The position numbers and the translations under genes are program-made. From Sphingomonas sp. dw_22 (GTDB lineage Bacteria > Pseudomonadota > Alphaproteobacteria > Sphingomonadales > Sphingomonadaceae), in assembly GCF_018449795.1 (NCBI RefSeq), contig NZ_JAAVVE010000026.1, forward strand, positions 1-56,328: 56,328 nucleotides of DNA, read 5' to 3'. The notes beneath the pieces were generated by a model. That model worked only from the letters and a program-made list of their open reading frames with translations. It was not told where the DNA came from and ran no database searches. This document shows, piece by piece, positions 26,873 to 33,998 of this stretch. The first letter of the stretch is position 1. Every line of letters starts with the position of its first letter.

Positions 26873-27823
26873 TTACTTCTTGATGAGCCCGATCTCGACT
26901 AGCCGCTCGTGCAGGTAATCATGCGCGGTGATCGGATCGGGATAGCGGTTGGGATTGTCCGCGGTGATCGTGGAGGGCAGCGTCTGAATCAGGAAATCCG
27001 GCGCAGGATGCAGGAAGAAGGGCATCGAATAGCGCGAATTGCCGCGCCGCTCGGGCGGCGGATTGACGACGCGGTGCGTGGTCGAGGGCAGGACATGGTT
27101 GGTGAGGCGCTGGAGCATGTCGCCGACATTCACCACCATCGCCCCCTCGGGCGGCTTGACCGGCAGCCACTTGCCGTCGCGGTCGAGCAGTTCCAGGCCC
27201 GCTTCCTCGGCGCCGAGGAGCAGGGTGATGAGGTTGATGTCCTCATGCGCGCCGGCACGGACCTCGGGGGCATCGGCATCGACCGGCGGATAATGGAGCA
27301 GGCGGAGCACCGAATTGCCGTCCTTCACTGCCGGATCGAACCAGTCCGGGGCCAGCCCGAGATAGCGCGCGATCGCGGAGAGCAGCTTGTCGCCGGCAGT
27401 GTCGAACGCCTGGAACAGCTCCAGGAAGGTATCGCGGAAGCCTTCGGGACGCTCGGGCCAGATATTGGCGGGCATGTCCGCCTCGAAGCGATGGCCCTGC
27501 GCGAGCTGGCGGCCGACATGCCAGAATTCCTTCAGGTCGACATAGTGCGCGCCCTTGGCGATCTCGGTCTTGAACGGCGTATAGCCGCGCGCGCCGCCGC
27601 CGCCCTCGACGAAATAGCCGCGCTTCTCCGCCTCGGGCAGGTCGAAGAAGGCCCTGGCGGTCGTCCAGGCGCGGTCGATCAGTTCCTGCGGCACGCCGTG
27701 ATCGCGCACCACCGCGAAGCCGAAGCGCTGAAAGGATTCGCCGAAAGCCCGGGCAAAGCCTTCGGGATCGGATTGCTGGTCCGCGAGCGAGACGATCGGA
27801 ACCTGGGCGAGAGCGTCTAACAT
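26873..27823 (-). CDS. 2-oxoglutarate/Fe(II) oxygenase, isopenicillin N synthase family
   Basis: A 316-residue cytoplasmic dioxygenase. The N-terminal DIOX_N domain (VPIVSLADQ ... FGFAVVRDHGVP) is followed by the Fe(II) 2OG domain with His and Asp in GAHEDINLITLLL, the distal His in STTHRVVNPP, and the 2OG-binding Arg in RYSMPFFLHP. Family members oxidise very diverse substrates, and bacterial homologues near core genes are mostly uncharacterised. It starts at MLDALAQVPIVSL. Its upstream region (27824-28079) has no gene. Confidence 0.85.
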   Translation of the reverse strand: MLDALAQVPIVSLADQQSDPEGFARAFGESFQRFGFAVVRDHGVPQELIDRAWTTARAFFDLPEAEKRGYFVEGGGGARGYTPFKTEIAKGAHYVDLKEFWHVGRQLAQGHRFEADMPANIWPERPEGFRDTFLELFQAFDTAGDKLLSAIARYLGLAPDWFDPAVKDGNSVLRLLHYPPVDADAPEVRAGAHEDINLITLLLGAEEAGLELLDRDGKWLPVKPPEGAMVVNVGDMLQRLTNHVLPSTTHRVVNPPPERRGNSRYSMPFFLHPAPDFLIQTLPSTITADNPNRYPDPITAHDYLHERLVEIGLIKK

Positions 27824-28050
27824 ATGAGTCTCCGAGGAATATTCCCCGTTAGACCCGCGGCCCCATGTCGAACAAGCGGCCGCAGGCGATCGGTTGCGGT
27901 TGACACGGTTGACACCAGTATTGCGAAAAACCCTTCCTCCCCGAATTTCGCAGCTTTCGAGACTCGACGATGAGCGACTATCCGGGGCGTCAACGAAGAG
28001 CCGGCAGGGAATTGCAGGCCAAATCCTACTTTGCCAGCGATTTCGCTTCC

Positions 28051-28079
28051 GCTCCTCCCCGGTACGGGGAGGAGCTTTC
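28051..28079 (+). terminator. Hairpin with T-rich tail at the end of the lipoprotein gene
   Basis: A perfect 11-bp stem, GCTCCTCCCCG (28051-28061) and CGGGGAGGAGC (28065-28075), with loop GTA, is followed on the plus strand by TTTCTT. It also sits directly after the stop of the minus-strand lipoprotein gene, so it may work in either direction. In the plus direction nothing recognisable lies upstream, apart from a 9-base tandem GGTTGACAC at about 27898-27915. Confidence 0.45.
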
Positions 28080-28583
28080 TTACTTGCCGACTTCCATCCG
28101 TCCCCTGGATTTCCCCTCGCCGTCCGCGCCGAGCTGGACCGTGAAGGGCTGGCCGTCGTCGGTGGTGCCCGCCAGCCCGTTGCCGCGCGTCTCCACCTTG
28201 AAGCCCTCCTTGGTCATGTTGTCGCGGAACCAGTCGCGTACCGTGACCGGCGAAGCCGGGCTGCGGAAGGCGATGCTGACCTTGCCCTTGTCGTCATTGC
28301 CGCCCTTGTCCTCGGCATCGGCGCGGAAATCGTCGATCGTCGAGCCCGGATAGAGCTTGACGCCGTTCATTTCGAAATCCTCGGCATCGATATGGATCTT
28401 GGGCAGGCGGATCGAGCCGGAGAAGCCCGGCGCCTTGATCTCGACCTGGCCGTTCGCATCGGTCGAGACGCTGGCATTGCCGTCCTCGTCCTTCGAATTG
28501 ATCGAGATGCTGGTGCCCGATCCGCCATTACAGGCGGCGAGCGCGAAGGAGAGGGCAAGCGGCAGGAACACGAGACGCGACAT
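28080..28583 (-). CDS. Putative lipoprotein of unknown function
   Basis: A 167-residue protein with a lipoprotein signal (SFALAACNGG). After it comes a Ser/Asp/Lys-rich stretch (SISINSKDEDGNASV) and a repetitive beta-like region. The segment VTVRDWFRDNMTKEGFKVETRGNGLAGTTDDGQPFTVQLG suggests a small ligand- or protein-binding fold. I cannot name a family with confidence. Monocistronic, followed at once by a hairpin. Confidence 0.75.
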   Translation of the reverse strand: MSRLVFLPLALSFALAACNGGSGTSISINSKDEDGNASVSTDANGQVEIKAPGFSGSIRLPKIHIDAEDFEMNGVKLYPGSTIDDFRADAEDKGGNDDKGKVSIAFRSPASPVTVRDWFRDNMTKEGFKVETRGNGLAGTTDDGQPFTVQLGADGEGKSRGRMEVGK

Positions 28584-28665
28584 CCAAGTCTCCGAAACAG
28601 ATATTGGCGATCCGCATCAACCAAGGGGGTGACGCGGCGCCCTTGATCGGCCATCTGCGCCGGCA

Positions 28666-29901
28666 ATGGAAGAGCCACATCTCTCGACTGCATCCGCAAA
28701 TCGCGCGCCGCTGGCGTTCGGCGAGTTCGTCACGCTGGTAGCGGCGATGATGGCGCTGACCGCGCTCGGCATCGATTCGATGCTCCCCGCACTGCCCGCG
28801 ATCGGCGCGAGCCTGGACGTGGACCTGCCCAATCACCGCCAGTTCGTCATCACCGCCTATCTGATCGGCTTCGCGGTGGCGCAGCTTGCCTATGGCCCGC
28901 TGTCGGACCGGTTCGGGCGGCGGCCGGTGCTGTGCGTGGCGCTGGTCTCCTATGTCGTGACGAGCGGCGTCGCGGCGGTTTCGGGCAGCTTCGAGCTGCT
29001 GCTGATCGCGCGCGCCGCGATGGGTGCGGCGGCGGCGGGCGCGCGGGTGGTGACGGTGGCGCTGGTGCGCGACTGTTTCTCCGGCCGGGCGATGGCGCGG
29101 GTGATGAGCCTGGCGTTCATGGTGTTCATGGCCGCGCCGATCTTCGCGCCGACCTTCGGCCAGGCGGTGCTCTGGGCAGGCGGATCGTGGCGGATGATAT
29201 TCTGGGGCGTGGCGGGCGCGGCGGCGATCGTCGCGCTGTGGTTCGCCTGGCGCATGCCCGAGACGCTGGCGGCGGACGCGCGGCAATCGCTGCGGCCCGA
29301 GCGGATCCTCGGCGATTACGGGCTGATGCTGCGCGACCGGGCGGCGGTGGGCTACACGCTTGCGATCACGCTGCTTTCGGGCGCGATGTTCGGCTTCATC
29401 GGATCGGTGCAGCAGGTGATGGACGTGGTGTTCCACCGGCCCGAGCTACTGACGCTCGTCTTCGCGATGGTGGCGAGCACGATGGCGGTGGGATCGTTCC
29501 TCAATTCGCGGATCGTGATGCACCTGGGCACGCGGCGCATCTCGCACACGGCGCTGGTCGCGCTGGTGGTGATCGCGGGAATCCATCTTGCCGTGACGCT
29601 GGCGGGACTCGAGGCGCTGTGGAGCTTCGTGCTGCTCCAGGCGCTGATGATGGGCTGTTTCGGCCTGGCGACCTCCAATTTCTCGGCCATGGCGATGGAG
29701 AAGATGGGCGAGATCGCCGGCACCGCCTCCAGCCTCCAGGGCTTCGTCACCACGCTGGGTGGCGCGCTGATCGGCGCCGTGGTCGGCCAGTCGTTCGACG
29801 GCACCACCGTGCCGCTTTACGGGGGTTTCCTACTCATGGGTGTCACAGCTTTCGTGGTAGTGGCGATCGCGGAGCGCGGAAGGCTGTTCCGGCCGACCTG
29901 A
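28666..29901 (+). CDS. Bcr/CflA family multidrug efflux MFS transporter
   Basis: A 411-residue inner-membrane protein with about 12 hydrophobic segments. The MFS motif A is GPLSDRFGRRPV (between segments 2 and 3) and the N-terminal pattern TALGIDSMLPALPAIGASL is typical of the Bcr/CflA drug exporters. The antiporter motif AMGAAAAGARVVTVALVRD follows. Proton-driven efflux of antibiotics or dipeptides is known for the family; the substrate here is unknown. Confidence 0.9.
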   Translation: MEEPHLSTASANRAPLAFGEFVTLVAAMMALTALGIDSMLPALPAIGASLDVDLPNHRQFVITAYLIGFAVAQLAYGPLSDRFGRRPVLCVALVSYVVTSGVAAVSGSFELLLIARAAMGAAAAGARVVTVALVRDCFSGRAMARVMSLAFMVFMAAPIFAPTFGQAVLWAGGSWRMIFWGVAGAAAIVALWFAWRMPETLAADARQSLRPERILGDYGLMLRDRAAVGYTLAITLLSGAMFGFIGSVQQVMDVVFHRPELLTLVFAMVASTMAVGSFLNSRIVMHLGTRRISHTALVALVVIAGIHLAVTLAGLEALWSFVLLQALMMGCFGLATSNFSAMAMEKMGEIAGTASSLQGFVTTLGGALIGAVVGQSFDGTTVPLYGGFLLMGVTAFVVVAIAERGRLFRPT

Positions 29902-29980
29902 GTGGAACGAGTCGGGCCGCTTGCCGTTCGCGCTTCTGGAAGCCCGGCGATTCCCGGCGGGCGATGCGGAAGGATCGGCG

Positions 29981-30325
29981 ATGGGCGGCTATCAGGTTCC
30001 CGGACAAGGCCCGGGCGACGACGGTTTCGACGAGGAAGGCTATGACGAGAGCCAGCGCGCCGAGATCCTGGAGGTCACCGGCGACGGCCCGACCGACGGC
30101 AATCTCCTGACCGATATCTCGCCCGATCTGGGCGACGATTCGGATGAGGACGAGGACGACCTCCTGATGGAGGACGACGAGCTCGGCGAAGAGGATGACG
30201 ATGCCGAGCAGGCCGAATCCGACCAGGACGAGGACGAGGTCCAGGACGAGTTCGACGAAGACGATGACGAAGCCGAGGATGATGACGACCTCGACGACGC
30301 CGACAAGGATGCGCTGGAACCCTGA
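29981..30325 (+). CDS. Highly acidic protein of unknown function
   Basis: With the start MGGYQVPGQGPG the protein has 114 residues, over half of them Asp or Glu in the last 75 positions. It contains no Cys, no hydrophobic segment and few aromatic residues. A short ordered-looking block (SQRAEILEVTGDGPTDGNLLTDI) precedes the acidic tail. Such proteins can act as nucleic-acid mimics, metal buffers or chaperone tails, but none can be assigned here. The continuous frame in both the N-terminal block and tail supports a real gene. Confidence 0.6.
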   Translation: MGGYQVPGQGPGDDGFDEEGYDESQRAEILEVTGDGPTDGNLLTDISPDLGDDSDEDEDDLLMEDDELGEEDDDAEQAESDQDEDEVQDEFDEDDDEAEDDDDLDDADKDALEP

Positions 30326-30381
30326 CGCTTGACGCGGCGGGATGCGTGACGAAGCATGGGGCGTTCTGAGAGGAGCGCCCT

Positions 30382-30975
30382 GTGCCCACCGATCCCCGCG
30401 TCGATGCCTATATCGGGAGCCGCGCCGAATTCGCGCGGCCGATCCTCGAATGGCTGCGCGCCTGTGTGCATGCCGCGGTGCCCGAGGCGCAGGAGGGCAT
30501 CAAATGGAGCATGCCCTTCTTCAGCTACAAGGGCCGGCCGCTGGCCAATATGGCGGCGTTCAAGGCGCATGCGAGCTTCGGCTTCTGGAACCGGCAGCAC
30601 CTGGCGACCGGCAAGGAAGGCGAGGCGATGGGCCAGTTCGGCCGCATCGTATCGCTCGCCGACCTGCCCACCGACGCCGAGATGGAGGCGCAGATTCGCG
30701 AGGCCGCGGCGTTGCTCGATGCGGGGGTGAAGTCTGCCCGTCCCGCCCGCGCGCCCAAGCCCGAGGCCGAAGTGCCTGCCGAGCTGGCCGAGGCATTGGC
30801 GCGCGATGCGGCGGCGGCGGTGACCTTCACCGGCTTTCCGCCGAGCTGCCGCCGCGAATATTGCGAGTGGATCGCCGAGGCGAAGCGGCCCGAGACCAGG
30901 GCGAAGCGCGTCGAGGAGGCGGTCGCCTGGATGCGCGAGGGCAAGCGCCGCAACTGGAAATACGAGAATTGCTGA
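30382..30975 (+). CDS. DUF1801 / YdeI-like protein
   Basis: The 197-residue protein starts with GTG after AGAGGAGCGCCCT. The N-terminal DUF1801 (YdhG-like) domain shows KWSMPFFSYKGRPLANMAAFKAHASFGFW. The C-terminal YdeI/OmpD-associated domain shows FTGFPPSCRREYCEWIAEAKRPETRAKRVEEAV. The family is linked to bacteriocin protection and antimicrobial peptide resistance in a few cases; the mechanism is unclear. Confidence 0.85.
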   Translation: MPTDPRVDAYIGSRAEFARPILEWLRACVHAAVPEAQEGIKWSMPFFSYKGRPLANMAAFKAHASFGFWNRQHLATGKEGEAMGQFGRIVSLADLPTDAEMEAQIREAAALLDAGVKSARPARAPKPEAEVPAELAEALARDAAAAVTFTGFPPSCRREYCEWIAEAKRPETRAKRVEEAVAWMREGKRRNWKYENC

Positions 30976-31055
30976 GCGGCTGAGCGGTCGCCGATCGGGG
31001 CTTCCCTCCCGGAATAAGGGTGATATGTTACATCATCATCACGAGGAGAGGTGCC

Positions 31056-31463
31056 ATGGCCCGGACTGCCCGCATTCCCGAACCCGTTCCCTTCAGCACG
31101 ATCAACGTGACGCCGTTCATCGACGTGATGCTGGTGCTGCTGATCGTGATGATCCTGAGCGTCCCGGTGATGCGCCACAAGGTGCCGATCGACTTGCCGC
31201 GGGATGGCACGGCGTCCGCTCCCGAGACGCCGCACAAGCTCGCGATCGATCGCGGCGGGGCGCTTTATTGGGACGGGGCGCCGATCGGCGACGCGGCGCT
31301 GCCCGGCGCGCTCGCTGCGCTGCGCGCCGATCCGAAGGGCGTGCTCCATATGCAGACCGATCCCGAGGCGCGCTACGAGCGCTTCGATGCGGTGCTGGCG
31401 GCGGTGAAGCGCGCCGGGATCGAGCGGCTCGGCTTTGTCGGGAATCGTCCGCTGGAGGATTGA
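31056..31463 (+). CDS. ExbD/TolR family biopolymer transport protein
   Basis: A 135-residue protein with a short cytoplasmic N-terminus, one membrane segment carrying the proton-channel Asp (NVTPFIDVMLVLLIVMIL), and a periplasmic domain. ExbD/TolR proteins work with an ExbB/TolQ partner to energise TonB or Tol systems. No ExbB, TolQ or TonB gene is nearby, so it is an orphan that must pair with components encoded elsewhere. The ATG follows GAGGAGAGGTGCC. An upstream in-frame start at 31020 adds residues that do not look conserved. Confidence 0.85.
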   Translation: MARTARIPEPVPFSTINVTPFIDVMLVLLIVMILSVPVMRHKVPIDLPRDGTASAPETPHKLAIDRGGALYWDGAPIGDAALPGALAALRADPKGVLHMQTDPEARYERFDAVLAAVKRAGIERLGFVGNRPLED

Positions 31464-31518
31464 GGAACAGGCGCATCGGGTGCAGCGTTCGTTTCGCTGC
31501 CGAACGAACGAGGACCGG

Positions 31519-32367
31519 ATGCGCCTGACCCTGACCCTTGCCGCCTGCGCGCTCGCCGCGTGCACGCCCCAGCCCGCCGACAACGCCGTCGAGCCCGCCA
31601 ACGCCTCGGCCGATATCGACGATATTGTCGCGGCGAACGTGCAGGCGCCGCTCGCTCCTCCCGCCCCGGGCGAGCCGGGCGGGCTCGCCAACGACATGAC
31701 GCCGGTGAGCGAGGCGCCGTTCACCGAGGAAAGCGCGCAAGGGGCGGCCAATGTCGTCCAGACCTATTATGCGCTGATCGAGGCGGGCAAATATCGCCAG
31801 GCCTGGGCGCTTTGGGATAATGGCGGCAAGGCTTCGGGCATGAGCCCGGCGGCGTTCGCGGCGAGCTTTGCGCGCTATTCGGAATATCACGCCAATATCG
31901 GCGCGCCGGGGGCGATCGATGCGGGCGCGGGGCAGCGCTATGTGAGCGTGCCGGTCCAGGCCTATGGCCGGATGCAGGACGGGCGGCCGTTCAACCAGCT
32001 CGGCAGCGTGACGCTGCATCGTGTCGGCGACATCGACGGAGCCACGGCCGAACAGAGGCAATGGCGGATCCGCTCGGCCGATCTCGTCGCGAGGCCCGGC
32101 CCGGAGCCTTCGCCCGAGGTGGAGGACAATCGCTCGGTGGCGCGCTATCGCTGCATGGACGGCACCAGGCTCACCGCGCGCTTCGATCCGGACAGCCGGC
32201 AAGTGACGGTCGAGCCGGCCAAGGGCGGGCCGCGTGTGCTGAAGCGGCAGGGGACGAGCACGGGCGTTCGCTATGCCGGGGGCGGCTATGCGTTCAGCGG
32301 CAAGGGCGACACGATGACGTTCGGCGCGCCCGATGCGCCGCCGATCGCCTGCACCGTGATCCGCTAG
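31519..32367 (+). CDS. Lipoprotein with C-terminal MliC-like (lysozyme inhibitor) domain
   Basis: The 282-residue protein starts MRLTLTLAACALAACTPQ, a lipoprotein signal. A Pro/Ala-rich linker is followed by a domain of about 110 residues (FTEESAQGAANVVQTYYALIEAGKYRQAWALWD) of unknown role. The end resembles MliC/PliC: YRCMDGTRLTARFD ... GVRYAGGGYAFSGKGDTMTF ... IACTVIR, with the usual Cys pair. MliC proteins block c-type lysozymes at the envelope. Its stop overlaps the convergent small membrane-protein gene as CTAG. Confidence 0.75.
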   Translation: MRLTLTLAACALAACTPQPADNAVEPANASADIDDIVAANVQAPLAPPAPGEPGGLANDMTPVSEAPFTEESAQGAANVVQTYYALIEAGKYRQAWALWDNGGKASGMSPAAFAASFARYSEYHANIGAPGAIDAGAGQRYVSVPVQAYGRMQDGRPFNQLGSVTLHRVGDIDGATAEQRQWRIRSADLVARPGPEPSPEVEDNRSVARYRCMDGTRLTARFDPDSRQVTVEPAKGGPRVLKRQGTSTGVRYAGGGYAFSGKGDTMTFGAPDAPPIACTVIR

Positions 32368-32570
32368 TTGCCGATGAAGTTGCGGAGCACGGCGAGGTCG
32401 GCGTTGCTGACCTCGGTGCCCGTCACGTCGGTCAGCGCCGATTCGGGCTTGGCCTCCGGCTTGGCGCTGCCGAAGCCGATGGTGGTCACCGCCGTGAAGA
32501 TCACCCCGGCCGCCCAGAGCAGGGCCGACCAGCGGCTGCGGAAGATCTTGCTGGGGTTGCGGGGAATCAT
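32364..32570 (-). CDS. Small single-pass membrane protein
   Basis: A 68-residue protein I do not recognise. It has a basic N-terminus (MIPRNPSKIFRSRW), one hydrophobic segment (SALLWAAGVIFTAVTTIGFG, about 15-34) and a polar tail (EVSNADLAVLRNFIGN). It is convergent with the MliC-type lipoprotein gene (CTAG overlap) and divergent from the thioesterase gene with a 66-bp gap. Confidence 0.6.
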   Translation of the reverse strand: MIPRNPSKIFRSRWSALLWAAGVIFTAVTTIGFGSAKPEAKPESALTDVTGTEVSNADLAVLRNFIGN

Positions 32571-32636
32571 GGCAGCGCTTGTCGCACAGGCGAATGAACG
32601 CTGCGCTTCGAAAGCTGGTTAAGCTAGGACAAGCCA

Positions 32637-33029
32637 ATGGCGCGCTACACCACCAGCATCACCGCCGGACCCGGAGACATCGACGTGCTGGGGCATGTCA
32701 ACAATGCGGTGTGGGTGAAGTGGATCCAGGACGTGGCGGTGGCGCACTGGTCGGCGATCGCGCCGCCCGCGCATCAGGACGCCTATATCTGGGTCGTGAC
32801 CCGGCACGAGATCGATTATCGCGGCAATGTCTCCGAAGGCGAGACGGTGACGGCGGAGACCTGGGTGGCGGAGCCGCCGCGCGGGGCGCGGTTCGACCGG
32901 CATATGCGGTTCCTGGGCGGCGACGGGAAGGTGCGCGTCGAGGCGAAGACGACCTGGGCGCTGATCGAGCGCGCGACCGGGCGGCTGATGCGGGTGCCGG
33001 CCGAGGTGGCGGCGCCCTTTCTCGGCTAG
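32637..33029 (+). CDS. Acyl-CoA thioesterase, hotdog fold
   Basis: A 130-residue 4-hydroxybenzoyl-CoA/YbgC-type thioesterase. The active-site block is GDIDVLGHVNNAVWVKWIQD, with the Asp/His pattern of the family, followed by VTRHEIDYRGNVSEGETVTAETWV. The preferred acyl-CoA is unknown. The stop overlaps that of the convergent EVE-domain gene (CTAG). Confidence 0.88.
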   Translation: MARYTTSITAGPGDIDVLGHVNNAVWVKWIQDVAVAHWSAIAPPAHQDAYIWVVTRHEIDYRGNVSEGETVTAETWVAEPPRGARFDRHMRFLGGDGKVRVEAKTTWALIERATGRLMRVPAEVAAPFLG

Positions 33030-33424
33030 CCGCCCATCTCCAGCAGCACGGCCCATTCCTCGGCGCGGACCGGCGTGACCGAGAGGCGCGACTGGCGGAG
33101 CATCTCCAGCGCGGCGAGGCGCGGCTCGGACTTGATGTCCGCCAGCGGCACCGGCCTGGCGAGCTTGCGCACCGGCTTCACCGCGACGCTCGCCCATTTG
33201 CCGTCGTCGCCGTCGGGCTGCCAGGCGCGGGTAATCTCCATGATGCCCACCGCGGCCTTTTCGGTGTTCGAATGGTAGAAGAGCGCCTGGTCGCCGGGCT
33301 GCATCTCCTTGAGGAAATTGCGCGCGGTATAGTTGCGCACGCCGTTCCATTCGGTGGCGCCGTCGCGGACGAGATCGTCCCAGCCATAGGCATCGGGTTC
33401 GGAGCGGAGGATCCAATAGGCCAT
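33026..33424 (-). CDS. EVE domain-containing protein
   Basis: A 132-residue PUA-like protein of the thymocyte nuclear protein 1 group. Visible are MAYWILRSEPDAYGWDDLVRDG, WNGVRNYTARNFLKEMQPGDQALFYHSN and AVGIMEITRAWQPD. EVE domains bind modified cytosine or RNA bases in the cases studied. The role in this genome is unknown. It is convergent with the thioesterase gene. Confidence 0.92.
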   Translation of the reverse strand: MAYWILRSEPDAYGWDDLVRDGATEWNGVRNYTARNFLKEMQPGDQALFYHSNTEKAAVGIMEITRAWQPDGDDGKWASVAVKPVRKLARPVPLADIKSEPRLAALEMLRQSRLSVTPVRAEEWAVLLEMGG

Positions 33425-33567
33425 GGCCGTCCGTTAACCGCCTAAACCGCGGCTGAACACCCGATTCCGAACCAGTTCAGCCACGATGCGTTAGCCCTTC
33501 CCATACAGCGCCTCGACTCGCAGAATGTGGACGGGTCCGGTGCCAGGAATTCGAGGAGGAAAAGATC

Positions 33568-33915
33568 GTGACAAGTTTCGTCAAGAAGGCAGTGTTCGGC
33601 ACCGTCCTCGGCGCCACCGTCCTGACTGCCGTCGCCCCGGCCGCCGAAGCGCAGCGCTATCGCCATTATCGCCACCGCGGCGATGGCGGCACCGCGATCG
33701 TGGCGGGCATTGCCGGCCTGGCGATCGGCGCGGCGCTCGCCAGCGACCGCCGCTACGACTATGACCGCCGCTATTATCGTGAGCGCGGCTATTATCCGCG
33801 CGATGGATATTGGTATCGCCAGAATTACCGGCATTATCGCGGCTATGAGCGCTGCGGCGTGCGCCGGGTGTGGGATCCCTATGAGGGTCGCCGGGTACTC
33901 GTCCGCTATTGCTGA
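33568..33915 (+). CDS. Exported Tyr/Arg-rich glycine-zipper protein
   Basis: A 115-residue protein starting with GTG after GAGGAGGAAAAGATC. A signal peptide (VFGTVLGATVLTAVAPAAEAQ) is followed by a glycine-zipper-like segment (GGTAIVAGIAGLAIGAALAS) and a Tyr/Arg-rich region with repeated YDY/YRR and YRHY elements, ending CGVRRVWDPYEGRRVLVRYC with a likely disulfide. Common in sphingomonads; the function is not established. Confidence 0.75.
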   Translation: MTSFVKKAVFGTVLGATVLTAVAPAAEAQRYRHYRHRGDGGTAIVAGIAGLAIGAALASDRRYDYDRRYYRERGYYPRDGYWYRQNYRHYRGYERCGVRRVWDPYEGRRVLVRYC

Positions 33916-33998
33916 TCCATTCGGGGGTGGCGCGGGTAAGCCCTGTGTCACCCCTTTGGACTAGTCGCTTTGGCCGCAAGCTGGGGTAGAGTGGCAGC

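Noticed and set aside
27898..27915. Tandem TTGACA promoter
   Set aside because: No -10-like sequence lies 16-18 bases downstream of either box.
28932..30110. A Gly/Arg-rich frame overlapping the MFS gene
   Set aside because: It is the +1 frame of the transporter gene, low-complexity and without a start signal.
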